64,000 bases of DNA from Carettochelys insculpta (GCF_033958435.1 NC_134137.1:244636501-244700500), one strand, 5' to 3'. Numbered from the stretch's first letter, positions 1 to 10,787 are shown. Program-made: numbers and translations. Notes: a model not told the origin generated them from the sequence alone.

Positions 1-678
1 TTCATTTAAAAAAACAAAAATCAAACAATTTAATTTAATCTCTATGTGTCTGAAAATAAAAAAAACTCAGTTTTTCAGTCTGAAATCACTTTCATTTCAA
101 AATGTCTTTTAATTTAAAAAATTCAAAAGCATTTTAAAAATAAAGTGAAATATTTTGCTTGACCCGCTATGAAAACTCTTTCAACTTTTAAAGTCATTGC
201 TAATTTCAAAATGCTTAGTAGTGATCTGACCCCAAGCAGTTTTCCCCTTGCATTTAAAAGATGTCAGTGAACCAAAGAATTCATCATCTAATTGTGCACA
301 TAACACTTAATAGCTCCTTATGTGAGATATCCTTTTTATAATCATTCATAGTTCGTTCCCTGCTGCTTAGTTCTCTTGAAAGATGGCATAGTCTACATTT
401 GGGTTTTTCCAAATACATGAGCATATAATTACCCTCAACTGGACTATTGTTTCTGTGATTTTACTTTTACATTAGTCTCCATCACTTGTGCATCAGTTGC
501 CAGAGTCATCCAACCACAGTAAACAATAATCTTCCTATTCCTGGTTTTGGAAAAACCCTGTTTAATGCCGATTCTTGATCAGAGATTAGTTGTTGACTTG
601 TACATGTATATGAGGGTTTTTTTTTAGTGTATGAATCATAACTGATCTTGATCAATATCATTTAGGAATAAGATATTT
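1..678. other. AT-rich non-coding stretch, nothing recognised
   Basis: AT-rich unique-looking DNA without an ORF of useful length, a repeat terminus or an RNA gene that I can recognise. It is probably intergenic or intronic. Confidence 0.5.
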
Positions 679-789
679 AGAGCCCTAGAAATCTGTGGAT
701 ATCTGCTTTATATCGGCAGATATTCATTGACCACATTTGCAGATGTCATAACAGGATCAGATGGAAATTTTGCATCTACACAGGGCTCT
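679..789. mobile_element. Small MITE-like element with AGAGCCCT inverted ends
   Basis: AGAGCCCT at 679-686 is matched by its inverse AGGGCTCT at 782-789. The interior has alternating tatc/gata-type inverted words (ggatatctgc, ggcagatatt), as in short non-autonomous DNA transposons. Superfamily and target duplication are unclear. Confidence 0.4.
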
Positions 790-1749
790 AAAGATGTTTC
801 ATTCTAGGTTTCCCCATCTTATCTCACCCATGCTCATTTGCAAACACTGTGAACAAATCTAACTGGAAAAATGGGGATTAGAATAACTAGGGAAGCACTG
901 CACAGGGTCAGATACAGAAGTCATTCTGTAAGCACATCTCCCCTACTGGCATTTATGAACATTTTACCTGAGTAAGGATTTAAGGTCTGGGGCCACTAAT
1001 GTGTGTTCTGGCCTCACCGGCTGTGCCTGATCTTTAGCTACCTAGGAATTTCAGATTGCTGGAGGTCCATTAAACTGCATTCTAATATATTTATTTTTTT
1101 ACTAAGGTTTTGTAAATAATTGAAATAAGTAAACAAATGTGTATGTCATTTTGCCTCTTGTATGACATGATTAGGACAATAGTTAACATGTTTAAATTTA
1201 GTTACAGGAGAGATGGTATGGGGGAAGAGGGTGATAGTATCTGTTTAGACTGAAAATAATGACAATCAAATTGAACCATTTTGGGGTATCTGCTAATTTT
1301 GCTTCTTTTGGAAGTAAGTGTTCACCTGCCTCCATGATAGAATTTCAAAGGTGTCCTCCCAGTGAAGCAAAATATAGCCCGCTTGGTTTTTAGGTCTGGC
1401 AAGACAGGCAAAGCAAGACAGGGGGCTATGGACAGATAGAAAGTATACAGCACAGGAAAGGCAATGAGCCAGAACTATGCCTCTCTTTGCTACCATATAC
1501 AAGGAAGAGGGGAAGCATCCACAGAAGGTGCAAACCAATGAATTCCTTAAAACAAAAGAAGTTAATTATGTCTCTGATATTTTTAAATTATAGGGAATAT
1601 GCTGAGCTCCCTTTCTCTGACCCCTTCTGACAACTGGAGGAGGTTCACATGCCCTCTTATGCTCACACAGAATCCTATCTACTTATTTGGATTTTGCACA
1701 GGCACAATGCTGTGCGTAGCTATATCCCTTAGGAGGCCTGACACCTATA
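790..1749. other. Non-coding stretch before the Harbinger element
   Basis: Moderately AT-rich DNA. The two short ORFs here (81 and 61 codons) have no domain signature and look like chance frames. No repeat was recognised. Confidence 0.45.
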
Positions 1750-2849
1750 AGCCGTGTCTACACGTGCACGCTACTTCGAAGTAGCGGCACTAACTTCAAA
1801 ATAGTGTCCGTCATGGCTACACGCGTCGGGCGCTGTTTCGAAGTTAACTTCGACGTTAGGCGGCAAGACGTCGAAGTCGCTAACCCCATGAGGGAATAGG
1901 AATAGCGCCCTACTTCGACGTTCAACATCGAAGTAGGGACCGTGTAGTCGTTGCGCGTCCCGCAACATCGAAATTGCGGGGTCCTCCATGGCGGCCATCA
2001 GCTGAGGGGTTGAGAGACGCTCTCTGCAGCCCCTCAGCTCAATGGTGGCCGCATGGAGCGGCCCCTTAAAGGTCCCCTCCCCCTCCCTTCCTGTGCAGGA
2101 AGCTGAGGGAATGTGCAGGCAGCAGCCCAGACACGCGGCCAGCCTGCACGTTCCTCAGCCACCCAGAACAGGGCCAGCACCTGCGATGGCTGCCCGGCAG
2201 CCCCCCCAAAGCCCCCAGGGGACCCCCCCCAAGGGGAGCCAGGGCAGCCAGCCCAGCCAGGCGGGCAGCCAGGCTGGCAAGCGGCAGTGGGGCCCCTCCT
2301 GGATGGAGGCCTAGCTGCGGGACCTGCTGGGGCTCTGGAGTGAGGAGGAGGTGCTCCAGGTAATGGGGAGCAAGAGGCGGAACGCGGATGCGTTCGCTCT
2401 GCTGGCCGACGGCCTGGCTGCCCGGGGTTACCCTGCCCGCACTCCTGATCACATCAGGAGTAAGGTGAAGGAGCTGCGGCAGGGTTACGCCTGGGCCCGG
2501 GATGCGGCCAGCTGATCTGGGGCCGCCCCCGTCACTTGCCCCTTTTACAGGGAGCTCAGGGACATCCTGGGCCCCCGGCACACCTCCTCCCCTCCGGCCA
2601 CCTTTGATACCTCGGCTGACGAGCCCCAGCAGGCCCTGCAGCCGGAGTCCGCCCTGGAGGTAAGCCCCGCACCCCGGGGGCCCCCCCCAGAGCCCACCCC
2701 CGGGACATCGCGGCAGGAAGAGGAGGAGGAGGAGGAGGGGGGCTCCTCCTCCGCAGAATCCAGGCTGCAGATCCTCCTCCTGCCATCCCGGAGCAGCAGC
2801 CGGGCCTCCGCCCCCTGGGGATCTCCGGACCGTGGGAGCGGACCGACAG

Positions 2850-3090
2850 GTATGTACCCCCCTCTGGTGTACACGCCTGGGCTTGAGGGGCGGGGGGTAA
2901 TAGATATGTGTCCAGGGCCCCTCACATGCTCACATGGCCATGGCCCCAAGGACAGCAGGGCCATGTCCCTCACAGCTGTGCATCAGCCCCTGCCCCCCCC
3001 CACCCCGCACGACAGTGCCATGCCCCATCCCCGGGGCAGGAGGGAGCGGAACCTCGAGGGGCCCCCGGGAAGAGGGGGTAGGACACCCTG

Positions 3091-3131
<41 letters not shown>

Positions 3132-3728
3132 TGTGATGGAGTGGGGGGAGTGCAAAAGGGAGATTCAGGCTAGATATGAGCAACAAGAGCCGAATAGCTC
3201 CCAGGGGCAAAGGATGATCATGGGGCTACAGCTGGCAGGTGACACCTCTGCCCTGAACAAAGAGGAGGGAGGAGCCGAGCTGGCTTTGAATTGGGGCGGG
3301 GAGGGCAGGGGCCACAGGTAGAGGCTAGGGGAAGGGAGAGCTGGAAGGCAGCCAGCCTGAGGAGGGGGAAAGCTGCATCCCAGAGGGGCACCCCTTGGGG
3401 TCTTCTCCCCACGACGGGTTGGAAGGACTGTCTCTTCCGACAGCTGGTGCTCTCACTCCTGGGAGAAACTGGGCATCTGTGGCCTAAGAAACCTCTCCTG
3501 CTGTCAGACCCTGCGGAGTGAAGTGAGAGTCGCTCCCACCAGGGGACGGGGTGCAGTGCAGGGGGACCCCTGAACCCCATCCATCACAGCAGCATCTCCC
3601 GGGGACGGGGATGGGGAACCTGCAGCACAGGGCTGGGGGGACAAAGCCCACGGCTCGGGGCCCACACTAACGCCTGTCTCCATTCTTCTTCCCCCCTCCT
3701 CTCCTGTGTCCCGCACCTGCACCATCAG
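2850..3728 (+). other. Predicted intron of the Myb-like gene
   Basis: Donor gtatgt at 2850 and acceptor accatcag ending at 3728 join two frames in the correct phase. The interval is GC-rich, holds a CAG microsatellite and several open frames on both strands, and has no conserved protein motif. Confidence 0.6.
3091..3129 (+). repeat. (CAG)n microsatellite with one CAA interruption
   Basis: Thirteen consecutive triplets, all CAG except one CAA. They lie in the predicted intron of the Myb-like gene, so the repeat is probably not translated. Confidence 0.95.
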
Positions 3729-4276
3729 AAGGACCGGAAGAGAGCGCCGGCGAGGCCTCAGTGGTCCCAGAGACCCCTCCGGGGCCATCGCTCCAGGCAA
3801 GCCCCTTGGCCGAGGACCGACCGGCCCCACGGCGGGCTGGACGGCGGACCCCGCGCCACCACCAGCTGACGGCGACAGACCCCCAGCTGCTGGCCATCCA
3901 CCGTCGGCAGCTGGAGGTCGTGGAGCAGCACCTGCAGCTGTAGGAGCGGGCGCTGGCCTGGCGCCAAGAGGCATGGGGGGCCTACATGGAGACTTTCAAC
4001 CACCTGGTGGACTACCTGGCCCCCCATGCCGCGCCGGCCGCCGCAGCGCCCAACGTGCCTGCTCCACTCGCCGCACCACCAGCTGCTCCGCCCGTCGCCG
4101 TCCCGTCTGCCGTCGCCCCGCCACCCACTGCCGAGGGCCGGAGCGCCGAGGGACCCCTGGAACCAGCTGAGACTCGCCGGGCATATCTTCCAGTCCGCCC
4201 CGCCCCCAGCCAGCCCCAGACAGGGCTGCAGCCGCGGCGGGGCTCCCGGCCGCCCACGCACAGTGCCGGACTTTAG

Positions 4277-4671
4277 GGGCGAGGGGCCCGGGACGTGCCC
4301 CCCCCCTTGTATATAGTTGGGACTTATTATTTTGTGCCCCCCGTTTGCCCCGTCCCCCCCATGTAAATTATTCTCCCCTTTATCATCCCTGGTTTTCTTT
4401 TTATTACTGAGCACACTTTTTTATTACTATTGTTTTATTTGTACATATTACTTTGATTCCACACATGTTGCATATAGTTTGTTCTTGTTTTATATTTATA
4501 GTTAAAAAAAAAAGTTCTAAAAGAAAAAGCAGTTTAAGTTCAGCCACAAGTGCGTGCTGTCATTTGTCCAGGAAAAGTGGGAGGGGGGTGCGGTTGGGTG
4601 CTCCATGGTGTGGGCGTTGGGGCAGGGAGTGTGGTGGAGGAAGGGGCGGGCAGTGGGGAGCCTGGCAGAGT
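4277..4671. other. Inter-gene region between the convergent Harbinger genes
   Basis: After the Myb-like stop the sequence turns T-rich, with a tatatttatag stretch and a run of ten A residues near 4504-4513. This probably holds the 3' untranslated and polyadenylation regions of both convergent genes. No exact AATAAA hexamer is evident on the + strand here. Confidence 0.4.
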
Positions 4672-6151
4672 TCACCCCGCAGCCTCATCATCGAAGTGGG
4701 CCCACAGGGCCTCCCGGACCCGGGTCCCTTCGGGGTCCACCTGCCGACTGGGGGCAGCAGGTGGCTGCACGTCGGCCCTGCCGGCCTCCACAGCCCAGCC
4801 CTGGAAAAAGGCCTCCCCCTTGCTCTCCACCAAATTGTGCAGGGCGCAGCAGGCACACACAATCAGGGGGATGTTGTTGGGGCCCGCATCCAGGCAGGTC
4901 AGGAGACATCTCCAGCGTCCTTTCAGGCAGCCAAATGAGCGCTCCACCACCTGGCGCACGTGGTTCAGGCGCTCGTTGAAGCGCTCCTGGCTAGCGGAGA
5001 GATGGCCCGTGTAGGGGTGCATGAGCCACGGCCGGAGGGGGTAGGCCGCATCTGCGATGACACAGAAGGGCATGGTGGTGTCCCCCAGAGGGATCTCCCG
5101 CTGGGGGATGTAGGTCCCCGCCTCCAGCCGGCGGCACAGGCCCGAGTTCCGGAAAACCCGGGCGTCGTGGGTGCTGCCAGACCAGCCCACATAAATGTCC
5201 TGGAAACGGCCCCGGCTGTCCACCAAGACCTGGAGGACCACAGAATGGTAGCCCTTGCGATTCATGTAGCGTCCTCCACTGTGATGCAGGGCGCGGATGG
5301 GGATGTGAGTCCCATCCAGAGCCCCGAAGCAATTGGGGAAGCCCAGGGTGGCAAAGGCCGCGATGGTGGCATCTGGGTCCCCCAGCCTCACGAGCCTGTG
5401 CAGGAGCATGGCGTTGATGGCACACACAACCTGCAGGGAAAGCACATGGGACAGCACCAATGAGGGGTGAGCAGGGTGTGCGTGGCCCTGCCCTGCCCTG
5501 CCCTCCCCTCCCCTCCCCTGCCCTGCCCTCCTCTGCCCTGCCCTGCCCTGCCCTCCCCTCCCCTCCCCCGCCCTGCCCTCCTCTGCCCTGCCCTGGCCTC
5601 CCCATCCCTCCCCTGCCCGGGCCCCCCTCCCCTGCCCTGCCCTGCCCTCCCCCCGTGGGTTCTCTTACCTCCATGAGGACAGCCCCGACGGTGGCCTTGC
5701 CGACACCAAACTGCTGCCCCACGGATTGGTAGCTGTCAGGAGTGGCCAGCTTCCAGACAGCGATGCCGACCCGTTTCTCCACTGTGAGGGCACGCCGCAT
5801 GGCGGTGTCCTGGTGCCTGAGTGCGGGGGTGAGCCACTGGCACAGCTCCATAAATGTCTGCCGGCTCATCCTGAAGTTCCTGAGCCAGCGGTCATCGTCC
5901 CACTCCCCAAGCACCAGCCGCTCCCACCAGTCGGTGCTGGTGGGGTAGCTCCACAGCCGCCAGCGTGTGAGGCGGGGGTGGGGACGGGGTGCTGCAGGGT
6001 TGGGGGTTGAGCCCTGCTGCCCTGGGGGCAGCTCCTCCTCTGGTGTAGCAAGGAGGTGCTCAGCTGCCTCCCACATGGCACGGAGCAGGGCAAGCCCTGC
6101 TCCTGCCGGGAGGACCTCTGGCTGCTGCTGCTGCTGCTGCTGGGGGTCCAT
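4672..6151 (-). CDS. PIF/Harbinger DDE transposase, two exons, 413 aa, intact
   Basis: This enzyme cuts and pastes the Harbinger element. Exon 1 is 6151-5669 (161 codons, starting MDPQQQQQQQPEV, with a poly-Gln run). A donor gtaaga follows at 5668 and an acceptor ctgcag ends at 5431. Exon 2 is 5430-4672 (252 codons plus stop). The junction is in phase 0 and reads LMEV-VCAINAM. Exon 1 has a helix-turn-helix region at about residues 115-160 (ALTVEKRVGIAVWKLATPDSY, then VGQQFGVGKATV). Exon 2 has the DDE_4 nuclease: D200 in GALDGTH, D288 in VIADAAYPL and E324 in VVERSFGCLKGRW. The second D and the E are 36 positions apart, a D35E arrangement. No internal stop or frameshift is seen, and the length fits the family. 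Ending at AHFDDEAAG. Translation without splicing of the intron would give a misleading 386-codon frame. Confidence 0.88.
5431..5668 (-). other. Intron of the transposase, filled by a CCCTG/CCCTC repeat
   Basis: A GT-AG intron read on the - strand. Bases 5486-5652 are almost wholly variants of ccctg and cccctc, a GC-rich simple repeat that stays open in several frames. The repeat ends close to the donor site. Confidence 0.75.
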
Positions 6152-6512
6152 GCCTGCGTCGCCCGGGATCTGTGTGCCTATGGCTCTGCAGACCGCGTGC
6201 TGTGCAGGCTGAGTGTGTCTGGGAGGGGCCCTTTAAGGGAGCGGCTAGCTGTTGCCCCGGAAGCGCTAGTCCGCCCTGTGACCCTGTCTGCAGCTGTGCC
6301 TGGCATCCCTATTTCGATGTGTGCTACTTTGGCGTGTAGACATTCCCTCGCTGCGCCTATTTCGATGTTGTGCTGTGCAATGTCGAAGTTGAACATCGAC
6401 GTTGCCAGCCCTGGAGGACGTGTAGACATTATTCATTGAAATAGCCTATTTCGATGTCGCTACATCGAAATAAGCTATTTCGATGTAGGCTTCACGTGTA
6501 GACGTAGCCATA

Positions 6513-7692
6513 CTGTCCTTTGCCTTCAGCAATGAGCGAAGAATACTTTGCACTAAATATCAAAACATAAAGATGACTTTGAAAGAGTATTATCAAAGAT
6601 CGAGGTCCAAAAGTTAAAATAAACACCTCCCCACCCCAACACACATTCTTGTATATCTCTTCTTACCCTATCCATTTTATTGCAGTATCTATATACCCCT
6701 ACAGGACTAGGAATCAACACATCTTTTGTGCACCAGCAATGTTGTGTCTTAATCCTATAATAATTTACTAATACCTTTCATATTTCTGTCACCAGCACTT
6801 AAGGCAAAACTTGGCAAAAGTGCCTTAAAACATAAAACAAGGTATTGCACAACTGGTTAAAGAACAGAACAACAGAAGGAGTTTGCCTATTATTAGAGTA
6901 GTAACAGAACAAATATTTATTTTTACTCTTAAAGAGCTTAGATGACTGATTTTCAACTCTAAGACATTTTGGATCAAGGAACAATCACAATTCGGATTAC
7001 TTGGCAATTACAGCAGGGTAATGAGCCAATTATTTTGCATAGAGATATGTTACTTCTATTGCTTTAACCAAAAGGAGGGCATTGTATTGAATGCCAGTGA
7101 CCTAAGAAACAGCTGCTTTTGGCAAGCAGCCATCCGTCACCCGGCCACAAAAATCTATGTTTAAAGCAGCATAATGGGCCTCCTCCCGCTAGAAATTCCA
7201 GTGGGTGTAGATCTTGGGTAATTTTCTGTGTAGCTGGAGGTTTAACTTAATAGAAACTTAATTATTTTATTGGCTTCACACTTGATTCTTTCTGCTTTTC
7301 TAATACAATACCCACCAACTGTACTATACCACAATATCTGATTTAACAGATTAAGCACTGAGAATGAGGAAATCAAGTTGTGCACAAAATCTATAAGGGA
7401 AGTTAGCTTCACAAATATTTCCAATTAATTCTAACATTGCAAGGCCAAGTTTGGTCTCAAAATGGCTCTGTAATCAGATTTGAGCAGGCAGTCAGCTGAG
7501 CTCAGTTTGATTCTACTATGCTACATTCAGTCTGACACAGCAGAAAGATGGACGTACAGTGGGGAAGATCACAAATAAGTGTGTGGTTCAAGACTGGAGT
7601 CCTTCACAACTGAAGGCCTTTTGAAGCTTTTCAGAGACAAAGAAACCACCCCTATTAGTCAGGACTGACGACAGAGGGGGATTGCTGGCAGA
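6513..7692. other. Non-coding stretch
   Basis: AT-rich DNA between the Harbinger element and the next MITE. Three ORFs of about 60 codons lack any recognisable domain. Confidence 0.4.
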
Positions 7693-7862
7693 GGCACATC
7701 TACACAGCCAGTTTACTGCTGGCAGCGCCCTCTGCTGGCAGCGAGATCTCATGCAGCTATGCTAATGAGCCATGGGAATATGCTAATGAGCAGCCATTTG
7801 CAATTGTGAGACTACTCGTTTGCATGAAGCTGCCGGCAAAACGTCTCCACATAGACCCAGCC
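7693..7862. mobile_element. Short foldback MITE
   Basis: The left end ggcacatctacacagcc and the right end, read in reverse as ggctgggtctatgtggag, are imperfect inverted ends of the 'GTCTACAC' type that recurs in this window. The interior has facing copies of atgctaatgag and other words (gctggcag / ctgccggc). Confidence 0.55.
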
Positions 7863-7883
7863 ATGGTATCCCAGATGCAAATC

Positions 7884-8230
7884 CTTTTATACAATCATAG
7901 AAGATTCGGGTTGGAAGAGACCTCAGGAGGTCAACTAATCCAACCCCTGCTCAAAGAAGGACAAATCCCAACTAAATCATCATAGGCAGGGCTTTGTCAA
8001 GTTGGGCCTTAAAAACTTCTGAGGATGGAGATTTCACCACCTTCCTAGGTAACCCATTACAGTGTTTCACCATTAATATCCAACCTAGACCTCCCCTACT
8101 GCAACTTGAGATTTTTGTTCCTTGTTCTGTCATCTGCCACCATGGAGAATAGCTCTTCTCTCTTTGATTTTGACCAGAAATTTTAATATGTACCTAAGAA
8201 AACTTTCCCTTCTGAAATTCATTAAACCTG
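7884..8230 (-). mobile_element. CR1 LINE 3' end, 5'-truncated, decayed
   Basis: Read on the - strand this is a CR1 tail. It begins with atcatagaa-type terminal words, then the usual sequence complementary to 'ggttggaagagacctcagg' and 'caacccctgctcaaag', followed by text complementary to the conserved C-terminal CR1 coding region. Many substitutions show an old copy. Confidence 0.75.
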
Positions 8231-8474
8231 GTATAGTATCAAGAAATATTTTAATTTGAACACTTCTGCATTTAAGACATTCCTGACTAGCTCTATCGTT
8301 AAAGTGTCAGCATAAATAACAATACGTCTGGTAAATATTCAGTTAGTTATGCCGTGATTCATCAAATCCCTCTCAATAGAGATGTTTGCCATGGGAGCCT
8401 ACGTGTGCTAGAAATGACATTACATTTGCTTAGAATTAGAAAACAGAAAATAACATTGCACAGAATTCCCAAAC
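8231..8474. other. Non-coding spacer
   Basis: AT-rich DNA with no recognised element, between the CR1 fragment and the PLE target duplication. Confidence 0.4.
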
Positions 8475-8486
8475 TAACCTGAGCTG
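8475..8486 (+). repeat. Target-site duplication, left copy (PLE palindrome)
   Basis: TAACCTGAGCTG is repeated exactly at 10045-10056 and brackets the palindromic PLE copy. Confidence 0.85.
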
Positions 8487-8715
8487 TCAAAACAAAAAGC
8501 AGTCAAGTAGCACTTTAAAGACTAGCAAAATAGTTTATTAGGTGAGCTTTTGTGGGACAGACCCACTTCTTCAGACCATAGCCAGACCAGAACAGACTCA
8601 ATATTTAAGGCACAGAGAACCAAAAACAGTAAGCAAGGAGGACAAATCAGAAAAAGATAATCAAGGTGAGCAAATCAGAGAGTGGAGGGATGGGGGGGAA
8701 AGGTCAAGAATTAGA

Positions 8716-9150
8716 TTAAGCCAAGTATGCAGACAAGCCCCTATAGTGACTCAGAAAGTTCCCATCACGATTTAAACCATGTGTTAATGTGCCGAATTTG
8801 AATATAAAAGCCAGCTCGGCTGCTTCCCTTTCCAGAACGGTGTGATAATTCTTCTTCAGTAACACACATACCTTTAGGTCATTGACAGAATGCCCCATTC
8901 CATTAAAATGTTGACTAACTGGTTTGTGGATCTGGAGTGTTTTGATGTCTGTTTTGTGCCCGTTGACCCTTTGTCTAAGGGAGTTAGAAGTCTGTCCAAT
9001 ATTCAAAGCATCTGGGCATTTTTGGCACATGATGGCATATATGATGTTAGTAGAGGAGCATGAGAAAGTGCCTGTGATTCTGTGAGCAACCTGGTTAGGT
9101 CCAGCGACGGTATTTCCAGAGAAGATATGTGGACAAAGCTAGCAGTGAGC
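8716..9150 (-). pseudogene. PLE GIY-YIG endonuclease fragment, left arm
   Basis: In PLEs the C-terminal GIY-YIG domain nicks the DNA target. Reading - from about 9150, the frame gives a Cys/His-rich lead (C-x-LCPHIFSGNTVAGPNQ), which has an in-frame TAG between its cysteines. Then comes SSTNIIYAIMCQKC, IGQTSNSLRQRVNGHKTDI with the conserved Arg and His, and EREAAELAFIFKFGTLTHGLNRDG, which holds the Glu and Asn positions of the family. The open part is 9030-8716. The usual Tyr of YIG is Asn here (LNIGQ), so activity is unlikely. The Cys-x2-Cys-x3-His lead resembles the zinc-knuckle-like motif that precedes GIY-YIG in several PLEs. Confidence 0.75.
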
Positions 9151-9299
9151 TTTGTTGCAGGGAAAGGTTCCAGGACTGGTGTTCCTGGGATATAGACTGT
9201 GGCTGTTAGTGAGGATCCTCTTGAGGTTGGGAGGTTGTCTGTAGGAGAGAACCTCCCAACCTCATGAGGATCCTCACTAACAGCCACAGTCTATGCCCC

Positions 9300-9782
9300 A
9301 GGAACACCACTCCTGGAACCTTTCCCTGAAACAAAGCCCGCTGCCAGCTTTGTCCACATATCTTCACTGGAAATACCATCACTGGACCTAACCAGGTTAC
9401 TCACAGAATCACGGGCACTTTCTCATGCTCCTCTACTAACAACATATATGCCATCATGTGCTAACAATGCCCAGATGCTTTGAATATTGGACAGACTTCT
9501 AACTCCCTTAGACAAAGGGTCAATGGGCACAAAACAGACATCAAAACACTCCAGATCCACAAACCAGTTAGTCAACATTTTAATGGAATGGGGCATTCTG
9601 TCAATGACCTAAAGGTATGTGTGTTACTGAAGAAGAATTATCACACCGTTCTGGAAAGGGAAGCAGCCGAGCTGGCTTTTATATTCAAATTCGGCACATT
9701 AACACATGGTTTAAATCGTGATGGGAACTTTCTGAGTCATTACAGGGGCTTGTCTGCATACTTGGCTCAATCTAATTCTTGA
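9300..9782 (+). pseudogene. PLE GIY-YIG endonuclease fragment, right arm
   Basis: This is the mirror copy of the left-arm frame. The Cys/His lead is intact here (CQLCPHIF). The frame continues through SSTNNIYAIMC, then a TAA where the left arm has a sense codon, then QCPDALNIGQTSNSLRQRVNGHKTD to the normal end AYLAQSNS at 9782. From 9480 the protein is identical to the left arm, with the same LNIGQ variant, so that change preceded the palindrome. The two arms carry different stop codons. Confidence 0.75.
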
Positions 9783-10044
9783 CCTTCCCCCCCATCCCTC
9801 CACTCTCTGATTTGCTCACCTTGATTATCTTTTTCTGATTTGTCCTCCTTGCTTACTGTTTTTGGTTCTCTGTGCCTTAAATATTGAGTCTGTTCTGGTC
9901 TGGCTATGGTCTGAAGAAGTGGGTCTGTCCCACAAAAGCTCACCTAATAAACCATTTTGCTAGTCTTTAAAGTGCTACTTGACTGCTTTTTGTTTTGGTA
10001 GTGTATAGACTAGCACTAGATTAGACTTCCTCTCAGTTACTATT

Positions 10045-10056
10045 TAACCTGAGCTG
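10045..10056 (+). repeat. Target-site duplication, right copy (PLE palindrome)
   Basis: Exact TAACCTGAGCTG, matching 8475-8486. Confidence 0.85.
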
Positions 10057-10787
10057 GTAACTTCCTGATAGAAGCTAGTAGTAAATTGCTTTTCATAGGC
10101 AAGTGATATATTCAGTGAAAACCTAGGACAACCCAATCACAGTTTTGTGTAGATTATAACAGTTTCCAAACACTGATCCTCAAGAAGATAGTTTACAAAT
10201 GAAAAGCCTATAATTAGTCTCCTAAATCCATATTTAGACATAAAAAAAAGGGCTGAGTACCCAGCAGCTCCCACTGGAAAGTAACTACACAGATCTGACC
10301 TTGAACTGAAGCTGGTGGGTTCTTAACACTTTTTCAAAAATCAGGCCACTCATTTATATACATACGTTCTTAGAAACCTTACTTTAAGTCTCTGTGTTTG
10401 AATATATTAACCCAAAACTATTAACATGGATCTAGAAACAGCGATGACGACGAAAGGGACATACTAAGCAGAACGTTTCTTATTTTAAATATGTGGTAGC
10501 ATATTTTAGCATGTCAAAAGTTGCCTCCCCAAACAACCCTACTTAAAAAACTGAGTTCAGTAGTCCATGATCCTGCCCAAACTTTCTCTTGTACCCTATA
10601 CATTTGTACTGTACTCATAATTATTTAGCTATGTGACCATTTTGGGGGACAGGATGTTAGGCTGTACTTGTTATATAGACATTTTAAAAATAGTTTAAAA
10701 AGCAATGTGAGCATGTGATACCAGCCTAGTTTTCAACTGTATGCACAAGGAACTCTAATACCACACCAGATTTATCTGCTCAAAATT
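10057..10787. other. Non-coding stretch
   Basis: AT-rich single-copy-looking DNA without ORFs above 60 codons or recognised repeat ends. Confidence 0.4.

Larger units (their letters stand above)
2186..4276 (+). pseudogene. Harbinger Myb/SANT-like DNA-binding protein, two exons, three in-frame stops
   Basis: In PIF/Harbinger elements the second protein is a Myb/trihelix-like DNA-binding protein that helps the transposase enter the nucleus and find element ends. Here one frame starts with ATG at 2186 (MAARQPPQSPQG) and runs to 2849. A donor gtatgt follows at 2850, and an acceptor cag ends at 3728. The phase is kept across the junction (a split GAA codon), and exon 2 runs from 3729 to the stop at 4274-4276, about 403 codons in all. 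The Myb-like helical region is at about residues 40-130 (LRDLLGLWSEEEV, then FALLADGLAARGY, HIRSKVKELRQGY and PFYRELRDILG). An acidic Glu run and Ser/Pro-rich linker follow, then a C-terminal helix (LLAIHRRQLEVVEQHLQL). TAG at 2312, TGA at 2513 and TAG at 3941 interrupt it, at codons 43, 110 and 293. The splice junctions are predicted by eye. Confidence 0.75.
1750..6509. mobile_element. Near-complete PIF/Harbinger DNA transposon, about 4.76 kb
   Basis: A GC-rich block sits in AT-rich DNA. Its ends form a terminal inverted repeat: GCCGTGTCTACACGTG begins near 1751, and the right end read in reverse is GGCTACGTCTACACGTG (to 6509). Subterminal regions are rich in small palindromes built on cttcgaag and tcgaaata. 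It contains the two genes expected of a PIF/Harbinger element, here convergent: a Myb/SANT-like protein on + (2186-4276) and a DDE_4-type transposase on - (6151-4672). The trinucleotide ATA flanks both ends (1747-1749 and 6510-6512) and may be the 3-bp target duplication typical of the superfamily, although TWA is the commoner target. The transposase frame is intact and the partner is broken, so the copy looks recently decayed. Confidence 0.88.
8487..10044. mobile_element. Penelope-like element copy forming a 1.56-kb palindrome
   Basis: The left arm (8487 to about 9245, PLE sense on -) is the inverse of the right arm (about 9248-10010, PLE sense on +). Only a few bases separate them at the centre, and the arms differ by scattered substitutions. 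Each arm has the end of the PLE coding region with its GIY-YIG domain, the 3' UTR and the terminal motif with tctgaagaagtgggtctg and ctttaaagtgctacttgac. The right arm runs further to the full 3' end (gtgtatagactagcac ... ctctcagttac). The left arm stops at tcaaaacaaaaagcag. A 12-bp exact duplication flanks the whole unit, so it was inserted as one unit. There is no reverse transcriptase domain. Confidence 0.88.

Noticed and set aside
2066..2581. 171-codon frame on - over the Myb domain
   Set aside because: Antisense shadow of the Myb-like exon 1, which has clear protein motifs and splice phase on +.
2970..3210. Poly-Cys and poly-Leu peptides near 3.1 kb
   Set aside because: Translations of the CAG microsatellite on the minus strand.
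3758..4414. 218-codon frame on - across the Myb-like exon 2
   Set aside because: It is antisense to a recognisable coding frame in GC-rich DNA and has no domain; frames stay open there by composition.
4991..6151. 386-codon continuous frame through the transposase intron
   Set aside because: After about residue 161 it reads through the CCCTG repeat and then the wrong frame of exon 2; the spliced form restores the DDE domain.
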